From: Anadara kagoshimensis
Lineage: Eukaryota > Mollusca > Bivalvia > Arcoida > Arcidae
NCBI GenBank assembly: GCA_021292105.1
Contig: CM037872.1
Span: forward strand, 8,295,291 to 8,359,290
Direction: 5' to 3'
DNA length: 64,000 nucleotides
Below are positions 37,201 through 49,573 of this stretch, piece after piece. A program made the translations under genes and the position numbers. Under the pieces are notes generated by a model, which saw nothing but the letters and a program-made list of their open reading frames with translations, did not search any database and was not told where the DNA came from. The first letter of the stretch is position 1, and each line of letters starts with the position of its first letter.

Positions 37201-40200
37201 TATTATCTTTTTGTTTGTTTCTCTCCTCATTGGTATGATTTTGAAAAATGAATATCCAGAAACTGGGATGATTATATGTTTTACGTTTATGTTCTACTTG
37301 TGTGTCCGTGTCTTTCATAGTATGGTTGGTGTGTATTTCTGGTGTGTGGGGTATGCAGATTTATATTATAAATCATCTCTCCAAGATACTTACTTTTTCT
37401 GTTTTTATAATTTGCTAGTTTTGGTGGGAGTTATCTCTCTTTGTATTGTGTATTTTTTTAATGAATAACAATATCAAAATTATGTCCCAAAATTGTAGGG
37501 GACTAAGAGACAAGTTTAAACGAAAACATGTTTTAAATTATATAAAACAAAAAAATTTTCAATATGTTGTTTGCAGGACACTCATTTCTTACAGGAAGAT
37601 GAAAATTTTGTCAAAAGTCAAAGGGGGGTAAATGACTGTTATTTTAGTAATTACAAAAACGATTCTAGGGGTACAGCAATCTTACTGAATAATAATTTTG
37701 AATACTCTCTTAATAAAGAAAAAAAGGACATTGATGGTAATTTTATAGCATTAGAAATTAATATAAAAAACTCTTTTACTTTCACTCTCATATCAATTTA
37801 TGCCCCAAATTTAGATAATCCAAAGTATTTTAAAATTATACAGGAGATTGTTTCTGATTTTGATAGCGAGTTTGTAATTATATGTGGTGACTGGAATTTG
37901 GTTCAGGATTATAAACTTGACGCCTATAATTATAAATTGCAAAATAATCCTAAATCCAGAGAATGTGTTTTAAATATGAAAGAAAGTTTAAACTTAGTTG
38001 ATCCTTGGAGGATTAACAACCCAAACTTATATATAAGATATACTTGGTATAAACATAATCCAACTAAAAAAGCCAGGCTTGATTTTTTCCTAATTTCTGA
38101 AGAATTATTATCTACTTTAGACAAAACTGATATACTACCAGGATATAGGAGTGACCATTCTGCTATTACATTAGAACTATAACTAAATAATTTTAAGCGT
38201 GGTGGGTTTTTTTGGAAATTTAACAATTCATTACTTAGAGATAGGGAATATATATCTAAAGTTAAAAATATTATATCCAACACAATACAAGAATATTTAG
38301 CATCCCCTTACAACAGGGAAAATATATCTTCAATAAATCAGTATGATCTGCACTTTACGATTGATGACCAGTTATTGTTTGAAATTATTCTGATGAATAT
38401 TAGGTCAATGACAATCCCTTATTGTGCATTTAAGAAAAAAGAAAAACAAGCAAAATTAAAAAAATTGGAAAATCAGGTTTACTTGTTACAAAAAATTATT
38501 GATAAAGACCCTACAAATATTATTTTTACAGATATTTTAGATGATAAAAAAAAAAGAATTTGAAGAAATAAGGAAAGATAATATTAATGGTCTATTAATA
38601 AGAGCAAGAGCAAAATAGATTGAGGATGGTGAGAAGGCATCCAAATATTTTTGTAATTTAGAGAAAAAAAATTATTAATAAAAATGTTACTAAGCTTATA
38701 TTTTCGGATGAAACGATAATTGTCGACCAAAAAGAATTATTACTGGAAATAAAATCATTTTATCAAAGTTTATACACAAGTGAGGATGATAATTTAGAGG
38801 ATGTTGATTTGAACATATTACTTAAGGATTTTGATGCGATAAAATTAGATGAAAATACAAGTCAGAGATTAGAGGAGGAATTATCTCTAAGAGAAATTTC
38901 TAATGCTTTAAAATTGATGAAGAATGAAAAAAGCCCTGGCCCTGATGGTTATACTGTGGAATTTTTTTAATTTTTTTGGTCCGATTTAAATCTTCTTCTC
39001 CACAGATCATATTTAGAATCAGTTAAAAATCGAAAACTTTCAATTACCCAAAGACAGGGTCTAATTTTACTTATACCAAAAGGTAACAAACCTAGAGAAT
39101 TTATTAAGAATTGGCGTCCAATTTCATTGCTAAATATCTCGTATAAAATTTTATCTGGCGCATTAGCTCAGAGATTAAAGAGTGTTCTGCTAGATTTGAT
39201 TCATGAAAATCAAAAAGGTTCCCTAACAGGTAGATATATAGGGGAAAACATTCGTCTGTTATATGATGTAATCTAATAGAGTTTATAGAAAAACATAATA
39301 TTCCAGGTCTTATTACTTTGATTGATTTTGAGAAGGCATTTGATTCTTAGTCATGGAAATTTATGAACAAAACATTAGAATTCTTTAATTTTGGTCCAAA
39401 ATTTAAACAGCTAATTAATATGTTACATAATGAAACTAACTTGAGTGTTTTACAGTATGGTATCTCATCAGAATTCTTTAAAGTAGGTAGAGGCTGTAAA
39501 CAGGGTGATCCTATCTCACCATACTTGTTTATCCTTAGTGTTGAAATTTTAGGTTATTTAATAAGGAATAATAAGGAAATAAAAGGTCTACAAATAGGGG
39601 AAAAAGAATATAAATTGCTGCAGTATGCAGATGACACAGCAATAATTTTAGATGGTTCAGAAAAATCCTTGAAAAAACACTTGACTTGCTTGATCAGTTC
39701 GCAAAGTATTCCGGGTTAAAGCCAAATATTGAAAAAACAGGTTGTATTTGGATTGGGTCAAAAAAAATAGTTTGAAAAAATTATGTCCTAATGTTAAGCT
39801 AAATTGAATTATTAAAACATTTGTATTTCTTGGTATAATTTTCTCAACTAGTGTGGAAGAAATGGTAGAATTAAACTATAATGAGAAGATTACTGAGGTT
39901 AGAAAATTAACTTTTTCTTGGTCTAAAAGAAATCTCACTACATTAGGGAGGGCAGTTGTTGTAAAAAGTATTATTTTACCAAGGTTAACTCACTTATTTA
40001 TAGTCTTGCCGAAACCTCAGGAGAATGAGATAAAATCCTTGGAATTGCTTTTTTTTATATTTTATCTGGAACAGTAAAAGGGATAAAATTGCCAGAAATA
40101 CAATGATTCAGAATTATGAAAACGGAGGTATAAAAATGGTACACTTAGCATCCTTTATAAAAAATTTGAAATTGTCATGGTTATATAGACTTAGGACATC

Positions 40201-43200
40201 TAACTCAGGTTGGGTATCGCTGTTTTATCATGCAAGTTCGTTGGACTCAAATTTTCTAGACTTTGGTAAGAACTATTTTGTCGATGCTATAAAAAGTAAA
40301 AATATCTTTTGGAAAGAAGTTTTTCGGCTATGGCCAATTTTATTACTTGTGTTGATGTGGATTTAGATCGTTGTTTTGTATGAGGTGATCTTTTTAGTGG
40401 TGAAGGCAAATTTTTATCTTATGAGAAATTTTGTAATAAGTATGACATTGTTCCACTTTTCACACAATTCTATGGGCTAAAAATGCTATATATAGCTTTT
40501 GGAATGACTTGAAATATGGAACTGAAAAGGCAGCAGTTAACCAAGAATCAAACTTTGTAAAGATATTTCTATCAAATACTAAAAGTAACAAGTTAATTTA
40601 TAATATCTTTATTGAAAAATTACAGAAACACATTTCTAGTCAAGAAAAATGGAACAAAGAGTTAAATGTAGATATTCATTAGAAATTTGTTAATAGAAAT
40701 GTAATGAAATTTACACCTGATGTTAAGCTAAGGTGGTTTCAATTCCGAATTGTTCACAGAATTTTGGCTACAAATGATTTCTTATATAAAATTCAAATAA
40801 AAGAGTCTGCAAAATGTTCTTTTTGTGCATCATGAAATGAGTCTTCTGCATCTCTTTTGGAATTGTAATATAGTAACCTCTTTTTGGGAAAATCTTCAAC
40901 TTTGGGTTCTACAAAAAACAAATAAAAGACTAATTTGCACTAAACAGGGTGTATTACTAGGTATATCAAATAAAGCCACAAATACTATATTGTGTTTGGC
41001 AAAATTACATATTTATCGAAAAAGGCTAGCTAACTCTGTTCCATCTTTAAAATCATTCCAAAATTTCCTAATGAATTACCTGAAAAGTGAAAAATACATG
41101 TATATTAGATTAGGAAATCAAAAGGATTTCTTGGAGAAGTGGATTGAATATACAGAAATTATCAAAGATTTCCAAGTATAAAAACTATTGGTTATGTTGG
41201 TATGATGTGTGTATGTGCGGGTGAATGTTGTATCTTGTCTTTGTAATTAAGTATGTAAAATATTTAAAAATATTTAAAAATATTGAAAATTAAAAAAAAA
41301 AAAAAAAAAATCTTGCTGATAAATGTAATTCTTTGTCAAAATTTGCTCAGCTTTTCTTCATCAAAAGCCGTATCTCCAGGGTTTGCTTTTTAGGATTTCT
41401 ATTGAAATGGACTTTACTATATTGTTCATTTAAATTTAGTATAGCAATAATAATAAGGTTAAAGGAGTATTCAAATTGAATAGTTGTTTTTGTAGAAAAC
41501 TGAAAATCATAATGTACCAAAAGACAAAAAAGGTAAAAGAGAGAACGAAAAAAGTGAAGAAAAACAGAAACATGACTATCCTCTACGAAAGCTACCAAAA
41601 ACGAACTATATGGCGCTGGAAGTTCCAGATGATGATGAATATCTTTGTAAGTTATTTTGTATAATGTGATAGAGTCACTTACAAGACTGATTCGTTTTAT
41701 GCTTTCCAAAGGGAGAGTATATAGTTGCCAAATTGTATGTCCAACCTGTGCATGCATTTGTATGTCTGCCCATCAAAGTTTAATAGGGAATATGCCTCAA
41801 AACCAGAAGGAGGTATCAACATGAAACTTTAAAGGTAGATAGGCACAAGATCCACAACTCTATCTTTTGTCCAGAGCAGAATTGGATACCTTGAAGAAGT
41901 ATCAACATGAAATGTCTTTAATTATCTTAAAAACTATAAACATTTTGTATAGGCATATATATTAGAATGTTGTAGGTATCGATGCAACGATCATTTTGAT
42001 GTATAGAAAAAGGTCATGGGTTCAAAGGTCAAGGTCACAGATGCGAAACAAAACCAGAATGGTTAATTATCTCGAAAACTAAACATTTTGTATAGGCTTG
42101 TATATTAGAATGTTGTAGGTATCGATACAACGATCATTTTGATGTATAGGAAAAGGTCATGGGTTCAAAGGTCAAGGTCACAGATGTGAAACAATACTGA
42201 AATGGTTAATTATCTCAAAAACTGTAAACTTTTTGTATAGGCATGTATATTAGAATGTTGTAGGTATTGATACACCGATCATTTTGATGTATAGAAAAAG
42301 GTCATGGATTCAAAGGTCAAGGTCACAGATGGGAAACAATACCAAAATGGTTGATTATCTCAAAAACTATAAACTTTTTGTATAGGCATATATATTAGAA
42401 TGTTGTAGGTATTGATACAACGATCATTTTGATGTATAGAAAAAGGTCATGGGTTCAAGGGTCAAGGTCACAGAAGCAAACAATACCAAAATGGTTAATT
42501 ATCTCGAAAACTATAAACTTTTTGTATAGGCTTGTATATTAGAATGTTGTAGGTATCGATACAACGATCATTTTGATGTATAGAAAAAAGTCATGGGTTC
42601 AAAGGTCAAGGTCACATATGTGAAACAATACCAAAATGGTTAATTATCTCGAAACCTATAAACTTTTTGTATAGGCATGTATATTAAAATGTAGGTATTG
42701 ATACAATGGTTATTATGATGTAAAGAAAAAAGTCATTGGGGTTTAGTATTTATGTGTTCTTTAAATCTATCAGCTAGCCATTAGTTATCAGGTGAGCGTA
42801 TCAGGCCCATGGGCCTCTTGTTTATTTATATAATTTTTTTGTCAGAAGCATTTGTTGTAAATTAATTGTGGTGTCCCAATTAAACTAGTTAGATTTTTAA
42901 GTAATATGTAAAAAGCAAAAAATTAAGAAGTGTAGTATTTATTCATTAAAATGCAAACAATTTGCCATACTTATTTCTTTATTTGCAAAATTTCATTTAA
43001 ACAAACATATTTTTATTAAATAATAACCCTTTTACAACTAGCCTTTACTCTGAGAGCAATCAATCTGTTTGACTGATTCTCTCCTGTTTATCCCTTTGGA
43101 AAGGAAGTTTGGAGGGGAATTTTTGTGAGGAACATACAATTTGACCCATACATATGTATGTACTGATGTTACACTTTTCTTTTTAGAATTTGATAAAACT

Positions 43201-46200
43201 TGATACAAGAGTTATCATGGTAATATCTTGGACTAGTTTCTGTTTTGTAACTCGTAAACCCGATTTGACAAAGTTATTACCCTGTGCTTATTTGATTGAT
43301 AATGATCTTGCTAGTCTAAAATTACTACTGAATAAAGGTAGTTTCCCCTGGTGGTAATGACCAAATTTTCCCAATTTGTATATCCAAAACAAGAGTGATA
43401 TTCTAGCAAATTAAATCCTGTTGTCTTTTTCCACAAAATGTTATATTTTGTAACAATTTATCATCTTTGCATTGAGGATCTTAAGATATTGCAAGCATGA
43501 CATTATGCAGTTTGCCGTATTTCAGAACTTGAAATTTTCCCAACTTAAAAGGCAGTAGGAAGTTTTTAAAAAATGGAACAAAATCTCTGATTGAAATAAT
43601 GCACTCTTAACAACTTTAGTACATGTTTACTAACCAACACTCAGTACACAAGTATGACACAATACTACTTTGCAAGGGGTAAGTATCACTTCTGATGTTT
43701 TTTGTTTTAGATTGTGAGGACTGCAATAAAGAGTATAAAGGTGATTGTCCAGTTCATGGTGAATTGAATATTGTAACAGACTCGCAGGTATTTCATAGTT
43801 TATAAAGTGAATGTCCAAATCATGGTGAAGGGTTGCATCTAGATTGCAGAATTGCAAGAGTTTTTCATTTTTGCTACTTCTGTGGAAACGTTTTCTGTTG
43901 GTCTTATTTAAGATACATGATTTTACTTGCATCTTAAGGTATCTATATGCTTACCTTCAAGAACACCTTGTCTTAATTAAATTGCTTTAATAATTTGCTG
44001 AGCTTGGAATTGAATCTTTGGAATTTTGGTGAAATCATATACAGTGAATGTATTTATAACAAGAAATTTGTTGCAAAATGTAGTAGGAATAAAGCAGGAC
44101 AACCATACATCTACAACAATTTTTTTGTGAACAGTCTTAACCACAATGACAAGTCAACTTGATGCTTCATGAACTGAAATTGCATTTATTTGTCAATTAA
44201 CACGTAAAAGTACACAACAAACAATAAAATTGCTAAGAAAATATGATTTTTTCCATAACACAGATCATTTTACTAAATCAACTTGACAAATCTTGCAACT
44301 GTTGAAAGTTTAACTTGCCTTTTAAATTGATGATTCTAAATTGGGCATGAAATACTTGATGTGTGAGTCTACTATAATGAGTTACAGATCCGAGTTTGAA
44401 TTTCTATTTTGGTTCCCCGATTTTTGGAATTATGGGCCTTGGACTTTGAAAATTACTTTAAAACAGAATTTTCCTGCACTTAGCTTAAGCTTAATGCTTT
44501 CCACACCAGAAGGCCAATAAGGCTTCAACATTGTCTTTCCATTAGTGCCTTTCCTTCCTTGCTGTTTTTGCTGTGTTCCAGCTGGTCCATCTGACAGCAT
44601 TTGTTTCCTTTTCAGTTGTTCTCCATGCAGACTTAGGCCTTCCCATTTTTCTTTTCCGTTCTGGTTGCCAAACTAGTGCTGTTTTGCAGTCATTTGTTCC
44701 CTCTTTCTCTCATTTTTCTGGACATTTTTTTCTAAACATTTGCAGATATTGAAGTAATACTTAGTATATGACATCATATGGGATATGAAATTTGAACTCG
44801 GTATGTGCACTCTGGTGCCTATTGATTTTCATTATACCCCCACAAACGAAGTTTAGGGGGGTATATAGGATTCACCCTGCCCGTCCATCTGTCTGTCTTT
44901 CTGCTTGTTTTTCTGTTCAAATTGTGTTCACTCCATATCTTCCATGTCTATGGGTGGATTTTGATTAGGAGGTCAATGTTGTTGGACAGGGTTTTTGGCT
45001 CTCAAGAGACAGTTCTAGTTCACACTCATGATTTCTTGAAGCAGGGTAAACAGATGACAATTATGATCTGATATAATAAACAAATTTTATTGGTTTTATA
45101 GATTCAAGAACAACTGCAGGGAACAAGCGAGCAGGCAATATTTACTTTACCACAAGGGTTGACTGTTAAAGAATCTGGTATTGAAAATGCAGGGCTTGGT
45201 GTGTGGGCAGAGCAACATATACCCGTAAGAACTAGATTTGGCCCATACAAAGGGAAACTGATAGAAGATATCGATCAAGCTCATTCTTCCGGATATGCGT
45301 GGCAGGTAAGCTGTTTGTGAACATTTTTTTATCCCCCACTCCAACAAAGTTGGTGGAGGATGTAGGAATGGGGTCTGTCCGTCCGTCTGTTTGGCAATCT
45401 AAAGTGCAAAATTATTATTCTAAAAAATTTTTACTTAAATAGCAAGTATATGTGTTTTCAAATATTTGTTTTTGACATTAGTCTATCTTACACCCAATGT
45501 TAACCTTCTGCGTTAAAGTTGTTTACATGTAATAGCACTAGTATAAAATCTTTAACTGCGTAAATTCATTTTAAAAATGAATGGTATTTTTACGTAGGAA
45601 AGTCGAAGACTTTTCAGAGTATTGTCGTCGTTTGGTAACTAACGGCGTATCGATGTAAACAAAATCTTCCCTTAACCAAAACACTACTGTTACAAGAAAT
45701 AGACCCATATACAAGAGCCCGATCTTAATTTTACAAATTAATTTCTGGTTATTTGTAATTGGTTTTTGAATGCCAAATTTCAGGCAAGTATTTTAAAACA
45801 ACTTAAATGAAAATAAAACAAACAAACAACAATCCACACACTGATAACAGCGAGTAGGAATTTCTAACCTAGTCCCGTCTGTGAAGTCAGATTTGCATAT
45901 ATAATTAGGCAATGGATTTGATTGGTCAGTGGGCAGAACTTTCACTTTCAGATTCATTTTATACTACACGCTAAAATGACACATTCAAACAATATTTTGG
46001 CTACTGATGTAATAAATAAAAACAATTTTTTTCGTGGTTAAATAAAATTTATTTCACGTCGTCCGTTTAGAAAATATTGAGTAGATCTAGAAGATCTTAC
46101 GCATGTTAAACTACAGTAGCCCGTATGTAAACAAATATTTTACATCAGCGATCTAAATATAGAATTTTTTGTTTTCTTTCACATCGAAAATTTACGAGCA

Positions 46201-48821
46201 AGTTGAGCATCATTATCGGAATTTCAGTTTGTAAACATACACGTTACTTTTATCCGGGACAATCGGGGATATTGTGACAGAATTTTCACCACTTTATGAG
46301 AAGCAAAATTAACGTGTATCAGCATTATATAAGTGTTAATTAACGTCGTAATAAATATATATAACTAGTCTAGACAGTTCAGTCTGATTGCAAATTTTAT
46401 ATTAGCGACCACCCGTGTCATAACCGACATTCTCTTTTAAATGCCATCTCCGGGAACAAAAAAGTCATAAAAAAATTCCACTTGTATGATAAACTTGCAC
46501 AGAAAAAAATGCTAAGTCCGAGATTGTGTTATTCTTACCTTATATTTAATTCATAAAAATCCTGGTGGCCACTTGATAATTAATCCGTTAAATAGAAGCT
46601 GATGAAAATAAAATCCTGAAAGAATAACAACTCAAGTTCAGGTAGACACTGTCAAATATAAATAGAACGATGTCTGGTTCTTTTATGAGGCGCCGTTTCT
46701 ATATTTATTCACTATTTTCAGATATCCATAAATCGAATTTTGCATATGCATAAATCGATTTATGGATATCCATAAATCGATTTAATGGATATCCAAAAAT
46801 CGATTTATGGATATCCAAAAATACTAGCTATTTTTGGATATCCATAAATCGATTTATGGATATCCAAAATTAAATTTTGGAAATTCCAAAATACTGAGTT
46901 CTCCCCATATATCAATCCCGAAGTGAATACTGTTGGTACATTGAATTAATAAAAAAATATTTATCCTCGCAAATAAAAATCATATTTTTACAATATGGAT
47001 TATAAATGCGTTTTTTCATCGACTTTTGTTAAACATGCAAACTTGTGTATATTTTAAGATTTTTTTTCTGCAATGCCCACGCGGTACGCGCGTCGCGTCT
47101 TAAAATCTAACATGGCTGCTACAGAAAGTAATGGAAAGAACGAACACTTGGATACAGCGGAGTAATATTAAACGCAATGAGATGTTTTGAAAGTGGAGAT
47201 TTCGACTGTAACCGTATTTTGATAGAGTTAAGACAATCACAACGATGTCTGCCTTTAATGCAACTGTTGACTTAGCTTTTCTGCTTACTTGACAATTTCC
47301 CGCGTAAATAGTAAAACAGTCCCGCACTGTATATTTTGGGAGAAATCATTTCGCACTCTCGATTTATGGATATCCATAAATCGAATTTTGCATATGTAAA
47401 AATACTGACTATTTTTGCATATGCAAAAATCGAATTATGGATATCTAAAATTCGATTTATGGATATCCATAAATCGATTTTTAGATATCCAAAAATAGTC
47501 AGCATTTTTACATATGCAAAATTCGATTTATGGATATCCAAAAATCGAATTTTGGATATCCATAAATCGATTTTTGCATATGCTAAATTATTTTTGGATA
47601 TCTAAAAATATTTTTACATATGTTAAATTCGATTTATGGATATCCATAAATGAATTATGGATATCCATAAATAAATTATGCATATGTAAAAATAGTGAAT
47701 AAATATAGAAACGGCGCCTCATATTCTTTAGACTATTTACTAGTATTCAGTGGGCCTCACAGCTGGAGTAAATTACCTGGACATTTAAAATTGGTAAAAT
47801 AAAATTATCTGACCACCTAATAATACTTAAATTCAAAGTACATCTAATTTTACTGTAGCAGAGGATTATTTGAATTTCAGTTATCCAAATAATAATCAAT
47901 TTATTATTAAGAAATATTGCCCCCTTGTGTACACCATTCTTGTCAACAAACTTCTGAAAGAGACAGTTGCCTGGACAACTTCTGTAATTGGAGATGCAAA
48001 TTGTTAGCTTAGGGGCTATATATAGGTTGTGTCAGAATTATATCAATTCAGGCTTTTGAAGCTCACTTGGTCAATTTATATTTATTCAACAATAATTTAA
48101 ACTACATTTAAATGATTTTTTTAATTTTTATTTTATTTTATTTTTTCAAATTAATTGTTTATTCAATCACTTAAATTCATGACTTAAAAAGAGAGAAAAC
48201 AAGTTAATGTGTCAAATGCAAATCAAAGGAAGTACATGTAGCTAGTCATGGTGAAAGTGTATAATGTGATGATGACACTATATGGATGATGATGTGACAT
48301 GATGATCTGATGAAGATGATGATAATAGTGGTGACATTGAGTCCTGCTGCTAAGGACGACGACAATGATGATGTTGATGATATGAGTTCTGTTGATGCCA
48401 ATGATGATGATAATGATGATTGTGATGAAGATGATGATAATGATGGTGATGATGACATTAAGTTCTGCTGCTGATAATGATGATGATAGATGATATGAGT
48501 TCTGTTGCTGCCCATGATGATGATGATGATGATGATGATGATGTAACCATGTTAATAATGTGACATGAGGATTTCTGATAATGATTTTGATAATGATGTT
48601 GGAGATAGTCTGACATGGGTTCTGCTGCTGCTGCTGATGATCATCATCATCATTGTGATGAGGATGTCTTAACGTTGATGATAATGTAACAGGTGGAGTT
48701 TTGATGATGATGATGATGATGATATGATGATGATGATTATGATGGTAATAATTCATGATGGTGGTGATGATGATAAAGACACCGTCTTCATGTTGATGAT
48801 GATGTGACAAGAGGATTTCTT

Positions 48822-48869
<48 letters not shown>

Positions 48870-49533
48870 ATGCTTATGGTGGTTTTGACATTCAGTACTT
48901 CTGCTGATGATAATGATGATGATGATGATGTAACCATGATGATTATGAGACATTAAGAGCTATGATGATGATGACAATGATGATGTTGTTACCACATTAA
49001 TGATGTGACATGAGGATTTCTGATGATTATGATGATGATGACGGTGACATGAGGATTTCTGATAATGATTAAAATGATGATGGCGCTGATAGTGGTGACA
49101 TGGGTTCTACTGCTGCTGCCAATGATGATGGTAATGATGATGCATGGTGATGATGATGATGATGTCTTCATGTTGATGATAATGTAATATGAGGATTGAT
49201 GATGATGATGAGTGATGATAATGATGATGATTATGATGATGAATTGTTATTGAGAGTTCTGATGTAAAAGATATTGGTTATAATTTCTGACTGGAATTAG
49301 ACCCAAAACAACAACATAACTCTGCTGTTGCTACTACAAAATCATTGTATACTTTCAGATAACAAGGTTTTGTATCATCATCATCAGCAGCAGCAGCATA
49401 ATCATCATTATCACCACCATCATCATCACTATTCATGTCATATCATCTTCTTCATCATCATAACCATCGGTAGTAGAATTCATGTCACCAACACTGTCAT
49501 CATCATCATCATCATCATCATCATCGTCATCAT

Positions 49534-49573
<40 letters not shown>

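Larger units (their letters stand above)
35870..41310 (+). mobile_element. Decayed L1/Tx1-type LINE, PRDM9 intron 4
   Basis: Order on the + strand: ORF1 remnant (35896-36282), a tandemly duplicated spacer, an APE-type endonuclease (37462-38182), reverse transcriptase (about 38700-39720) and a C-terminal Cys knuckle (about 40815-40870), closing with a poly(A) run at 41291-41310. The poly(A) tail fixes orientation. Many stops and frameshifts make it inactive. The endonuclease plus ORF1 RRM-like type and the C-terminal CSFC...H....C knuckle place it near the L1/Tx1 group. The 5' edge is uncertain and no target duplication was found. The host intron is 8.5 kb, largely because of this insertion. 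Confidence 0.88.

Noticed and set aside
41476..41664. Separate 62-codon small gene
   Set aside because: It is another frame through PRDM9 exon 5; the in-phase frame gives the pre-SET sequence.
47336..47702. [12 protein letters not shown] repeated peptides
   Set aside because: They follow from GATATCCATAAATCG words of the TIR element; no start or domain.
48223..49171. His-rich and Ser-rich open frames on the minus strand
   Set aside because: Artefacts of (GAT)n repeats.
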